Assembly: GCF_000145215.1 (NCBI RefSeq) | Contig: NC_014392.1 | Span: forward strand, 1,806,001-1,870,000 | Length of the DNA: 64,000 nt | Source of the DNA: Caldicellulosiruptor obsidiansis OB47 | GTDB taxonomy: Bacteria > Bacillota > Thermoanaerobacteria > Caldicellulosiruptorales > Caldicellulosiruptoraceae | Direction: 5' to 3' | Shown here: in pieces, positions 25,027 through 33,406 of the stretch | How positions within the stretch are numbered: position 1 is the first letter of the stretch | Layout: the number at the start of each line of letters is the position of its first letter | Notes under the pieces: model-generated | Databases searched by the model: none | Seen by the model: the letters and a program-made list of their open reading frames with translations, nothing else | Told to the model about the DNA's origin: nothing | Position numbers and translations under genes: made by a program

Positions 25027-25980
25027 ATGCTACCAAAAGTATATTTTGTAATCCCATGCTACAACGAAGAAGAGATGCTTCCTTATACAATTGAGAAGAT
25101 GCTGCAAAAGTTTGACGATCTTTTGAAAAAGGGACTAATATCCGAAAACAGCAGAATTGTCTTTGTGGATGATGGGAGCAAAGACAAAACTTGGCAGCTA
25201 ATAAAAGAGGCAACAAAAGACATAAAGTTTGTTGGTGTAAAACTTTCGAGAAACTGTGGCCATCAAAATGCTTTGATGGCTGGAATGAGCTATGCTCTGA
25301 AGTTTTGTGACTGTGTAATTACATTGGATGCTGATTTGCAGGATGATATAAACGTGATTGACGAGTTTATCAAAAAGTTTGAAGAAGGCTATGATGTTGT
25401 GTATGGTGTTCGAAGCAACAGAAAAACTGATACATTTTTCAAAAGGTTTACAGCACAGAGTTTTTATAAGCTGATGCGGGTATTTGGAGTTGAAATTGTG
25501 TATAACCATGCTGATTACAGGCTTTTGAGTAAAAAAGCCTTGGAGTTTTTGATGCAGTTTGAAGAGAGAAATTTGTTCTTAAGGGGGCTAATCCCACTGA
25601 TTGGGCTCAAATCAACAATTGTGTATTATGAAAGACAAGAAAGAATTGCAGGTAAGACAAAATATCCACTCAAAAAGATGCTTTCTTTTGCCTTTGAAGG
25701 AATAACCTCATTTTCTGTAAAGCCAATAAAATATATAACTTTTGCAGGCTTTTTGATGTTTTTACTCAGCATTGCAATTTTGATATATGCAATAGTTCAG
25801 AAGATAAGAGGACAAGCCATTGCAGGTTGGACCTCTTTAACCATTTCAATTTGGTTTATAGGCGGGCTTCAGCTTGTTGCACTGGGATTGATTGGTGAGT
25901 ATATAGGGAAGATTTATAAAGAGGTAAAGAGACGACCGCTATATTTTATTGAGGAGATAGCAAAAGATGAACATGAGTAA
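25027..25980 (+). CDS. Family 2 glycosyltransferase (GtrB/DPM1-like)
   Basis: About 317 residues. The GT-A domain has VIPCYNEEEM at the start, FVDDGSKDKTW and the metal-binding DADLQDD; two membrane helices follow near the C-terminus (about 228-250 and 265-290), as in GtrB-type enzymes that load a sugar on undecaprenyl phosphate. I chose the ATG at 25027 with AAAGGA upstream; the ORF is open 45 bases further up without a ribosome site. It is paired with a GtrA protein. Confidence 0.88.
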   Translation: MLPKVYFVIPCYNEEEMLPYTIEKMLQKFDDLLKKGLISENSRIVFVDDGSKDKTWQLIKEATKDIKFVGVKLSRNCGHQNALMAGMSYALKFCDCVITLDADLQDDINVIDEFIKKFEEGYDVVYGVRSNRKTDTFFKRFTAQSFYKLMRVFGVEIVYNHADYRLLSKKALEFLMQFEERNLFLRGLIPLIGLKSTIVYYERQERIAGKTKYPLKKMLSFAFEGITSFSVKPIKYITFAGFLMFLLSIAILIYAIVQKIRGQAIAGWTSLTISIWFIGGLQLVALGLIGEYIGKIYKEVKRRPLYFIEEIAKDEHE

Positions 25981-26446
25981 TGTATCCCTCAAAAGAAAGT
26001 TTATTTTAAAAATTCATTCAAAGGTCAATCAATTACTTGAACTTGTCAAATTTTCAATTGTAGGGGTTATAAACACAACAATTGATTTTGCAGTCTTTTT
26101 TGTTTGCTATTCTATTTTGCATTTTAATTCTTCTTTCAGTCAGGTTTTTGGCTACACGGCTGGTATGGTCAACAGTTTTTTGATGAACAAAAAGTGGACA
26201 TTTGAAGATAGCACAAAAGGACGTATAATAATACTAAAAGTAGTAAAGTTTGCCTTTACAAATATTATCTCATTGCTACTCTCAATTGTAATGATAAAAC
26301 TTTCAAGGCTATATCTGTCAAACTCAATTTTAATTGCAAAAATACTTGCAACTTTATGTGCTCAAGGGGTAAACTATATTTTATATAAGTTCTGGGTGTT
26401 TACTAAAATGGAGACAAATAATGAGAGTATTCAAAAAAACATGTAA
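25967..26446 (+). CDS. GtrA-like membrane protein
   Basis: 159 residues with four hydrophobic helices, including FSIVGVINTTIDFAVFFVCY and the C-terminal NYILYKFWVF, typical of the GtrA family, thought to flip polyprenyl-linked sugars. Its start overlaps the end of the GT2 gene by 14 bases. Confidence 0.85.
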   Translation: MNMSNVSLKRKFILKIHSKVNQLLELVKFSIVGVINTTIDFAVFFVCYSILHFNSSFSQVFGYTAGMVNSFLMNKKWTFEDSTKGRIIILKVVKFAFTNIISLLLSIVMIKLSRLYLSNSILIAKILATLCAQGVNYILYKFWVFTKMETNNESIQKNM

Positions 26447-26504
26447 AAAGATTTTTGAGTACATTGTCGCTTTATTGCTGGTATTTCTCTTTTTGTTATC
26501 CTAA
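26421..26504 (+). pseudogene. 27-codon remnant of a membrane protein gene
   Basis: It starts MRVFKKTCKKIFEY and runs into a hydrophobic helix (IVALLLVFLFLLS), then stops. It overlaps the end of the GtrA gene as a third operon member would. GT2-GtrA pairs are often followed by a multi-spanning glycosyltransferase, so this may be the start of one that was lost. The roughly 270 bp after it hold nothing I recognise. Confidence 0.35.
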
Positions 26505-26770
26505 TTACTATAGATTTTTGCTCTAACAAGAAAAAGTTTTAGGATATAGTTCCCGAAAGTGTTAATATTCTGTGTTTTCGAGGGATGTAATAGCTTGTTG
26601 AACAAATGATTTTCCATTAATATAAAGGTTATTGCAAATTGTATTAGCATATTTGGGAGAAATTTGAGACTTATCGTTTTTTGGTACATACCTCTCTTAA
26701 ATGAGCAACCCACCTCCAATCTACATGCCTCTTGTATGTCTTAATACCCTATAACCTTATATTTTCCAAG

Positions 26771-27610
26771 CTATATTTTTTTCTCGCACTCCTTTAGGAT
26801 TTCAAGTAAAAAACTTGGAGAAAGATTTACTATATCAAACCAAATCTTTTCAGCTTCAACTGCCTGGTACACAAGCATCTTAAGACCATTTTCAGTTTTT
26901 GACCCTTTCTTTTCGGCTTTTTCCAAAAAAGTGGTCTTAGGAGGATTGTATATCATATCATATACAAAAACTGGTATGCCAGCCACATAGTTTTCAAAGT
27001 CAAAAGGACTGCTTTCAATATTCGGATACATTCCCACAGATGTTGTGTTAATAATTATATCGTATTTAAACTCATATCTTCTTAGCCATTCTACTGGAAG
27101 GATTTTCAAAATGTCTTGAAAAACCTCTCTTAACCTTTCTGCCTTCTCATATGTCCTGTTTGCAACAAACACCTCTTTTGCACCCATCCTGTAAAGTCCA
27201 TAGATGCAGGCTTTTGCTGCACCACCGCTACCGAGCACCAATATTTTTTTGTCTTTTACGTCAACCCCTATATCCTCCAAGCTTTTTTTAAACCCTATCC
27301 AATCGGTATTGTAAGCCAAAAGCTTCCCTTCCTCTTTCTTCACTGTGTTTGCCGCTTTTATTATTCTGACATCTTCTGAGACTTCATCACAAAACTCCAA
27401 AATATCTTCCTTGTAAGGAATTGTTATGTTAAATCCAATAACATCCTTATCTTTTCTCACCATCTCAACAAATTCTTTTAGTTTTACAAAATCAGAGAGT
27501 TCGACATTTGAATAAACCGCGTCAATGCCCAATTCAGACAAAATTTTGTTATGAACAAAAGGTGAAATTGAGTGTTTTAAGCTCTTACCAATCAAAAAAA
27601 GCTTTTTCAT
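26771..27610 (-). CDS. aroE: Shikimate dehydrogenase
   Basis: 279 residues. It reduces 3-dehydroshikimate with NADPH in aromatic amino acid synthesis. Visible: the substrate motif HSISPFVHNKI, catalytic Lys in NITIPYKEDIL, the nucleotide loop LGSGGAAKACIYGL, NRTYEKAERL, and NTTSVGMYPN. The start overlaps the yqeG-like stop by four bases. Confidence 0.95.
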   Translation of the reverse strand: MKKLFLIGKSLKHSISPFVHNKILSELGIDAVYSNVELSDFVKLKEFVEMVRKDKDVIGFNITIPYKEDILEFCDEVSEDVRIIKAANTVKKEEGKLLAYNTDWIGFKKSLEDIGVDVKDKKILVLGSGGAAKACIYGLYRMGAKEVFVANRTYEKAERLREVFQDILKILPVEWLRRYEFKYDIIINTTSVGMYPNIESSPFDFENYVAGIPVFVYDMIYNPPKTTFLEKAEKKGSKTENGLKMLVYQAVEAEKIWFDIVNLSPSFLLEILKECEKKI

Positions 27611-28116
27611 TCCCTCTCATCCTTTTCGTAGTACTTTAATATTTTCTTTTCAAAAATCCTGTTTATCCTTGTTACAAAAAACTCCTTTTCTTTTAATGGT
27701 CGGACCAATATCACAAAGAGTTTTAACCTTTTTGCGCCTATAACATCTGTGAAGAACTGATCACCTATCACAGCTGTTTGATGATTTTTCTTGCCTTGAT
27801 GAAGCAACTGCGATGCTTTCAAAAATCCAGACTTTAAAGGTTTTTTAGCATTATAGATGGCAGGAATTCCAAGCATGCTTTCTATTTTTTTGACTCTATC
27901 TTTCTGGTTGTTCGAAACAAGGCAAATTTTAAATCCCATCTTTTGAGCCTTTTTAAGCCACTCAATAATCTCGTCTCTTACATCAAACTCTCCCCATGCA
28001 ACTATTGTGTTGTCTATGTCGATAATTAGATAGTTTATTCCTCTTTTTATAAGACTTTCAAGATCAATATTCAATATACTTTGACATATCATATCAGGTT
28101 TGAACTTTTTTAGCAT
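27607..28116 (-). CDS. YqeG-family HAD phosphatase
   Basis: 169 residues with HAD motifs: IIDIDNTIVAW (motif I), LVSNNQ (motif II), GFLKASQL and IGDQFFTDVIGAKRL (motif IV). YqeG-type HAD IIIA phosphatases often lie beside aroE in Firmicutes. Substrate unknown. Confidence 0.88.
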   Translation of the reverse strand: MLKKFKPDMICQSILNIDLESLIKRGINYLIIDIDNTIVAWGEFDVRDEIIEWLKKAQKMGFKICLVSNNQKDRVKKIESMLGIPAIYNAKKPLKSGFLKASQLLHQGKKNHQTAVIGDQFFTDVIGAKRLKLFVILVRPLKEKEFFVTRINRIFEKKILKYYEKDERE

Positions 28117-28197
28117 CTCTATACCCTTTCTCTCCCTTTTGCCATCTAAAAATTGTCAAACAAAAAATGAATCTACACAACTTTTTTGTTTTTTGAT

Positions 28198-28227
28198 TTG
28201 TGAAAATACAACCTGATAAGGTATAAT
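28198..28227 (+). promoter_or_regulatory. Promoter of the mutarotase-like gene
   Basis: TTGTGA at 28198-28203, an 18-base spacer, TATAAT at 28222-28227. Confidence 0.6.
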
Positions 28228-28289
28228 TTAATTATATTCTAAGCCTTTATATTTTTCAAAATAAATTGAAAAGGGGGAAGAGATTAAAA

Positions 28290-29189
28290 ATGGTTGAGGT
28301 AAAGAAAGTTGAGTATATGGGCTGGGAAAACTGCTACAAAATTTCTAATGGAAAAATCGAAGCAGTTGTCACAACAGACGTGGGACCAAGAATAATTCAT
28401 TTTGGATTTGAAGGTGGCAAGAACGTATTCTGCGTGGTGGAAGACCAGGCAGGAAAAGTTGGTGGCGATGAGTGGAGAATATATGGTGGAACAAGACTGT
28501 GGCACAGTCCCGAAGCTATGCCACGCTCTTATTTTCCTGACAATCATAAAATAGACTTTGAAATTGTGGAAAATGGCATTGTACTGAAACAGCCCACCGA
28601 AACTACAACTTTTTTGCAAAAGACAATTGAACTGAAGTTTCACCCAACAGAAGCGGAGGCTTATGTAACATACAAAATCAAGAACAAAGGTCTTTTTGAA
28701 GTCAAGTTCGCAATCTGGGCACTTTCTGTAATGGCACCTGGTGGAGTTGAAGTTATGCCAATTCCAAAGATTGATACAGGACTTTTACCAAGCTATCCTT
28801 TGGTCATGTGGCCATATACAAAACTTAACGACCATAGAGTCTTGTGGGGTGAAGATTTTATTATCCTAAGACAGGATAAAAACTGCAAGCCACCGTTTAA
28901 GATTGGATATCCAAATTTAGACGGCTGGGCTTGCTATTTAAACGATGGAAACTTATTTATAAAACAATACAAACATATAGATGGTGCAGAGTACCCTGAC
29001 TTTGGATGTTCTTACGAAACATATACAACCGATTTCATGCTTGAGATGGAAACTCTAAGTCCACTTTACACTGTCGCTCCGGGCAAAGAGATTTCTCATC
29101 TTGAGGTTTGGCAGCTCAAGAAAGTTGATGCTACTATTGAAAATGAAGAAGATGTCAAAAACCTGATTTTGCCTTTGATAAAAAAGTAA
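28290..29189 (+). CDS. Mutarotase-fold protein (DUF4380-like)
   Basis: 299 residues. Features such as GPRIIHFGFEGGKNVF near the start and the all-beta pattern point to a galactose-mutarotase-like fold (DUF4380 type). It is monocistronic, bounded by a promoter and a bidirectional terminator. No signal peptide. Substrate is not predictable. The ATG at 28290 follows AGGGGGAAGAG; an upstream TTG in frame at 28266 lies before that site. Confidence 0.65.
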   Translation: MVEVKKVEYMGWENCYKISNGKIEAVVTTDVGPRIIHFGFEGGKNVFCVVEDQAGKVGGDEWRIYGGTRLWHSPEAMPRSYFPDNHKIDFEIVENGIVLKQPTETTTFLQKTIELKFHPTEAEAYVTYKIKNKGLFEVKFAIWALSVMAPGGVEVMPIPKIDTGLLPSYPLVMWPYTKLNDHRVLWGEDFIILRQDKNCKPPFKIGYPNLDGWACYLNDGNLFIKQYKHIDGAEYPDFGCSYETYTTDFMLEMETLSPLYTVAPGKEISHLEVWQLKKVDATIENEEDVKNLILPLIKK

Positions 29190-29207
29190 AAAGCATTTTT
29201 AAACTTG

Positions 29208-29249
29208 AAAGGGGCTTTTTCCTCTATTTTTCAGGAAAAAGCCCCCTTT
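29208..29249. terminator. Bidirectional terminator
   Basis: A 13-bp stem (29211-29223 with 29233-29245) has A-tracts before and T-tracts after it on both strands. It lies between the convergent mutarotase-like and NlpC/P60 genes. Confidence 0.9.
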
Positions 29250-29254
29250 TACTT

Positions 29255-30211
29255 TCATCTTATGACCCTTTTTGCCATCATAAAAAATCTTCCATAATAT
29301 GAATTCAGGTCAGTCTCTGTTACACATCCCCTTGCACTCGATGCATGAATGAACTTGCCACCGCCTAAATATATGCCAACATGATTTATATAATTTTTCC
29401 CGCCATCTGTGTCAAAGAAAAGCAAATCTCCCGGTTCAATTTCACTATACGAAATTCTCACACCATTTGTCCTTGCCATGTCAGCTGCTGTTCTTTCCAA
29501 ATGTATTCCAAAGTTCTTAAACACAAACTGAACAAATCCTGAACAGTCAAAACCTGTTGATGGCGATGTTCCACCATATGAGTATCTTATACCACGAAAT
29601 CTTTGAGCAAACTCTAAAATTCTCTGTGCCAGGCTAAGATTAAAAGTTTCTGCTTGAGTTCTTTCAAAACCACCACGTGACACTGTTTTTGATGCAAGCT
29701 CAAATGGCATCTTCAAAAGATAATAAGCCATATATCCTACTGTCCCATCAAGCGTCTTTACCTTTACCCAGCCATTTTGCTCTCTTGACAGGACATAGAC
29801 TTTGCTGCCACTTTTTAATGTCTTTAATACCTTTGATGAGGTTGACATATCACTTCTCAAACGCGCATTGTCTTTTAAAACTGTAGCTTGCGCAGCTTTA
29901 GCAGTCGTTTTTTCTGTACTTGCCCTTGAAGTATTTGAAACTGTGCTCTTTTTTTCATTTGTAATAGTTATGTAATCAGACTTTACATACCCAACAATTC
30001 CATCATACGAAATCTTTACCCACCCGCCTGCATTTGACAAAACTTGAGCTTCAAACCCTTTGGGGAAAACCCCTAAAATCTTACTATTTGTTGAAGGTGC
30101 ACTTCTTATATTTATTGTGGAATTCGCCTGGGCTGACTGGGCAAAAGCTTTTGCAGAAAAAAACATCAGAAAAATTCCAAGAATTATAGCTATTAAACAT
30201 CTAAAATTCAT
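29255..30211 (-). CDS. Secreted NlpC/P60 cell-wall hydrolase with two SH3 domains
   Basis: 318 residues: signal peptide (about 1-25, cut near AFA/QS), two bacterial SH3 domains (about 26-85 and 105-165) that bind cell wall, and a C-terminal NlpC/P60 domain with catalytic Cys in TGFDCSGFVQF and His in INHVGIYLGGG. It should cleave peptidoglycan stem peptides (D-Glu to diamino acid). It is preceded by a c-di-AMP riboswitch, as is common for such hydrolases. Confidence 0.93.
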   Translation of the reverse strand: MNFRCLIAIILGIFLMFFSAKAFAQSAQANSTINIRSAPSTNSKILGVFPKGFEAQVLSNAGGWVKISYDGIVGYVKSDYITITNEKKSTVSNTSRASTEKTTAKAAQATVLKDNARLRSDMSTSSKVLKTLKSGSKVYVLSREQNGWVKVKTLDGTVGYMAYYLLKMPFELASKTVSRGGFERTQAETFNLSLAQRILEFAQRFRGIRYSYGGTSPSTGFDCSGFVQFVFKNFGIHLERTAADMARTNGVRISYSEIEPGDLLFFDTDGGKNYINHVGIYLGGGKFIHASSARGCVTETDLNSYYGRFFMMAKRVIR

Positions 30212-30229
30212 ACAAAAACTCCCTTCTTG

Positions 30230-30369
30230 AGGCTTACGGGATTAGCTGACGGGTTCGGGACAAGAAGGCTATCCCTACGGCAAGTTCTTTCTTGCCGATT
30301 CACCCCAATGGCTACTGTGGGTCTCCCGCTGTCTGAGCAATTTTTACAATTTGCTCAGACATTCAGCCT
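30230..30369 (-). promoter_or_regulatory. Cyclic-di-AMP (ydaO-yuaA) riboswitch
   Basis: Minus strand: P1 AGGCT (30369-30365) pairs with AGCCT (30234-30230). Inside are the conserved stretches AGCGGGAGACCCA, TTGGGGTGAATC, GTAGGGATAGCC and CCGAACCCGTCAGCTAA, which match the ydaO element. A variable hairpin sits near the 5' end. It lies directly before the NlpC/P60 gene, a typical target tied to osmotic and wall homeostasis. No separate terminator was found, so the control mechanism is not clear. Confidence 0.93.
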
Positions 30370-30395
30370 ATTAAGTTTATCATTTTGATGTTATT

Positions 30396-30425
30396 ATTTT
30401 ATTACAAGTCACTTTATTCTGTCAA
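30396..30425 (-). promoter_or_regulatory. Promoter of the c-di-AMP riboswitch leader
   Basis: Minus strand: TTGACA at 30425-30420, an 18-base spacer, TAAAAT at 30401-30396. Confidence 0.7.
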
Positions 30426-30479
30426 CCCTTTTTTACAGAATTGTTACGCCAATATTTCTAAAATATTACAACCCCTTCT

Positions 30480-31121
30480 TTAAAAGCCCAAGTCTTCTTT
30501 GACCAGCACAACCTTAATCCTGCCCTTTGCTGGAGACCTTCTTGTTACAACAATATGGCTGCAGATGCTATCGCTACTTAAACAATCATGGCATTTTCCG
30601 TCCTGGGTGCAAGGCGTATTTTTTGAAAGTCTTTTTGAGTTCATGGGAGATGCAATATTTCTTACCCTCAGCAAACCTTGCTCCTCGTTTAAAACAAGCT
30701 TGTTCTTGCCGGCAATCACTATTACATTTTTAGGACCAAAAAGAAGCGCTGCAAGCCTGTTGCCGTTTCCATCTATGTTTATGAGCTTTCCGTCAAGTGT
30801 TATTGCGTTTGTTGACATAAGATAGTAGTCAGCCCAGAAAGATTTTCTGTAAATCTCACCAAGCTCCTCAGGCGTTATTCCTTCTTTGTATCTGTCCAAA
30901 AAGCTGTAATTGCCATTTCTCAGAAAATCTATCACACCACACTCAAAAAGTGTCATTGACCCACCGCATGATACCACACTGCCTTTTGAAATGAGCTTTT
31001 CTAAAAGAGGCACAACATCTTCTTTTTTCTCGACAACAAAACATTCAAAGTTTCTTGCTTCCAAGTTTTTCTTTACAGTTTCAAAGTTTGTATCTATCCA
31101 CCATGCCTTGTTTGGATTCAT
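30480..31121 (-). CDS. LUD-domain protein (LutC/YkgG-like)
   Basis: 213 residues of the LUD fold (DUF162): VSCGGSMTLFECGVIDFL, YLMSTNAITLDGKLINIDGNGNR and GPKNVIVIAGKNKL. A Cys-rich tail (CTQDGKCHDCLSSDSIC) might bind metal. Classical LutC acts in lactate oxidation with LutA/LutB, which are absent. Its start overlaps the ABC ATPase stop by four bases, so it belongs to the transporter operon; its role there is unknown. Confidence 0.8.
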   Translation of the reverse strand: MNPNKAWWIDTNFETVKKNLEARNFECFVVEKKEDVVPLLEKLISKGSVVSCGGSMTLFECGVIDFLRNGNYSFLDRYKEGITPEELGEIYRKSFWADYYLMSTNAITLDGKLINIDGNGNRLAALLFGPKNVIVIAGKNKLVLNEEQGLLRVRNIASPMNSKRLSKNTPCTQDGKCHDCLSSDSICSHIVVTRRSPAKGRIKVVLVKEDLGF

Positions 31122-32368
31122 TTTAAATCACCCCTTGACATTTTATCGTTTGTCTCTTTTAAGATATAATCTTTCAAGCTCTCAATGTTTGAAACAACTA
31201 ACGCTTTTTCTTTCAACTCATTGTAAAGATTTGTTGCCAAACCGCCTGTAAAATCGCGCTTTGAAATATCCTCCTCTTCAATTATGCAAAGCTTATTAGC
31301 ATATCTCAGCGCCTCCAAGTTTTTCAGGTTCTGAACACCAAACGGGATGTTGCACAGCACACACAGGTCTGCTTTCCTTATAAGTTGGACATTTTCAATG
31401 TACTCTTTTTCTCCAATTGGCATAAAAGGTTTTGTAAAAACTGTATAGATGGAAAAAAGCTGAGCTGTTTCAAAGTCTGTGTCATTTGTAGAAAGAACAC
31501 CTGTTGTCACCATGCATCCCATTTCAACCAGCATCCTGTAAAGAAGTTGTGCGCTCCCACCTCCTGCAACAACATGAATGTGCAAAGCTTTTGGGTCTTC
31601 TCTCTGGATAAGTTCTATATCAAATATTCCGAAAGGATTTTTGTAAACTATTGCATCAACACCATACACCCTCTTTATGTTTTCCCTATTTAGAACTTCA
31701 TCTGGTCTTCCAATATCTACTATCTTGCCGTCTTTCATTATAACAATACTGTCGCATACTTTTGTTGCAATTTTTAGATTGTGAATTGCCATTATGACAA
31801 CCTTGCCATCCAACGCTTCTTGTTTTGCAATCCTTAAAATCTTTTCCTGGTGAGAAATATCAAGATTTGAATTTGGCTCATCCAAAAGCAAAACTTTGCT
31901 ACTTTGAGCAAGCACACGTGCAAAGGAAGTCCTTTGTCTTTCACCACCTGAAATCTTCAATATATTCGAAAGTTTTTTGCTGGAAAGTTCAACTTGCTCT
32001 ATTTTCTCCTCTGCAATTTTTTTGCTCTCGTAGGTAGCAAAGAACCTGCTCTTTTCATAGGGAAATCTTCCCATCATCACAACATCAAGAACTGTAAACG
32101 GAAAGCTTGAAAAGATGTGCTGTGGCATGTACGAAATAAGCTTTGCTCTTTCTATGTCAGAAAACTTGCTTATCTGCACATCACCAAAACAAATCTTGCC
32201 TTCAAAAATTTTGACAAGCCCTGCTAAAGCCTTTATAAGTGTACTTTTACCACTTCCATTTGGCCCAACAAATCCATAGACTTTTCCTTCTTCGAACTTA
32301 AGCCTTCCATCTATCTCAACAATGGGATAAGAGTAACCGCATTTAAGGTTTTCAACAAAAAGAGGCAT
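31118..32368 (-). CDS. ABC transporter ATPase (FecE/BtuD type) with extra C-terminal domain
   Basis: About 416 residues. Residues 1-235 are an ABC ATPase: Walker A GPNGSGKST, Q-loop MPQH, signature SGGERQRTSFARVLAQ, Walker B LLLDEPNSNLD. An extra domain of about 165 residues (HIHVVAGGGSAQLLYRML, ADLCVLCNIPFG) follows, Rossmann-like and without known function to me. It powers uptake of a siderophore or corrinoid with the permease and binding protein upstream. The ATG at 32368 or an in-frame GTG at 32380 could be the start; the ribosome site GAGGTGAG lies between optimal distances for either. Confidence 0.85.
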   Translation of the reverse strand: MPLFVENLKCGYSYPIVEIDGRLKFEEGKVYGFVGPNGSGKSTLIKALAGLVKIFEGKICFGDVQISKFSDIERAKLISYMPQHIFSSFPFTVLDVVMMGRFPYEKSRFFATYESKKIAEEKIEQVELSSKKLSNILKISGGERQRTSFARVLAQSSKVLLLDEPNSNLDISHQEKILRIAKQEALDGKVVIMAIHNLKIATKVCDSIVIMKDGKIVDIGRPDEVLNRENIKRVYGVDAIVYKNPFGIFDIELIQREDPKALHIHVVAGGGSAQLLYRMLVEMGCMVTTGVLSTNDTDFETAQLFSIYTVFTKPFMPIGEKEYIENVQLIRKADLCVLCNIPFGVQNLKNLEALRYANKLCIIEEEDISKRDFTGGLATNLYNELKEKALVVSNIESLKDYILKETNDKMSRGDLK

Positions 32369-32372
32369 TATT

Positions 32373-33395
32373 CTATACACTCACCTCATTTTCACGCTTT
32401 TTCAGAAGGTACAAAAAGTATGGTACCCCTACTAAAGAGGTTATAATCCCAACCTTTACTTCAACCGGTGAAAACAATGCTCTTGCAATTGTATCACACA
32501 CAATTAAAAATATTCCACCACTTAAGATTGAAGCAGGTATTAGCCTTCTATAATCGCTTCCAACAATGAATCTTAGCATGTGGGGGACAATTAGCCCAAC
32601 AAAACTAATCGGTCCTGAGACCGAAACTGATATCCCTGTTATAAGCGAAACAAGAAAAAGCAAACTTCTTTTTAACTTTTCTGGATTTACCCCAATTGTA
32701 AAGCTTTCTTCTTCTCCAAGTATCAAAATGTTTATCCTCTTTGCAAAAAGCAAAGAATACAGTATTAATATACAAAGAGGAACAAAGCTAATCTTCACAT
32801 GTACCCAGCTTCGACCGTCTAAACTACCGAGCATCCAAAATATATATTCGCTTACCTGATACTGATTTATGTTTGAAAGAATCAAAGAGTTTATGGAAGA
32901 CACAAAAGTTGAAACTGCAATACCAATTAAAATGAGGTTTGTAATGGGCGTTTTGTTGTTCTTGGTTGAAAGCCTATACACTAAAAACGAAATCAAAAGC
33001 GCACCTGCAAAAGCAAACAATGGTAAATAAAATATATTTATGGTGTTGAGCGAAAAGGCTATACATAATATGGCACCTAAACTTGCCCCGCTTGACGTTC
33101 CAATAATTCCTGGGTCTGCCATAGGATTTCTGTAAAGTCCTTGAACAAGCGCACCTGCTAAGGCCAAGCTCATCCCAACAATCATAGCAATTATTATTCT
33201 TGGAAGTCTTATTTGCCCGACAATTGTCAAATCCGTATCATTCACCCAACCTAAATTGATACCTATGAGCGATAAAAGTGCCTTTAAAACACGAAGGGGA
33301 GGGATAAAAACACTTCCCACCCCTATGGATATTATAAACACTGTCAAAAGCAGAAAGAATAAAATAATCAAAACCTTTTTCAACTGCACCACCAC
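32373..33395 (-). CDS. FecCD/BtuC-type ABC permease
   Basis: 340 residues with about ten hydrophobic helices and family motifs RLPRIIIAMIVGMSLALAGALVQGLYRNPMADPGIIGTSSGA-type (seen from residue 47) and GPISFVGLIVPHM near the C-terminus. It transports a siderophore- or B12-like chelate. Confidence 0.92.
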   Translation of the reverse strand: MVVQLKKVLIILFFLLLTVFIISIGVGSVFIPPLRVLKALLSLIGINLGWVNDTDLTIVGQIRLPRIIIAMIVGMSLALAGALVQGLYRNPMADPGIIGTSSGASLGAILCIAFSLNTINIFYLPLFAFAGALLISFLVYRLSTKNNKTPITNLILIGIAVSTFVSSINSLILSNINQYQVSEYIFWMLGSLDGRSWVHVKISFVPLCILILYSLLFAKRINILILGEEESFTIGVNPEKLKRSLLFLVSLITGISVSVSGPISFVGLIVPHMLRFIVGSDYRRLIPASILSGGIFLIVCDTIARALFSPVEVKVGIITSLVGVPYFLYLLKKRENEVSV

Positions 33396-33406
33396 TTATA
33401 AAAGCC

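Noticed and set aside
30527-30825. Plus-strand ORFs opposite the LUD gene
   Set aside because: Antisense shadows; the minus-strand frame is a clear family member.
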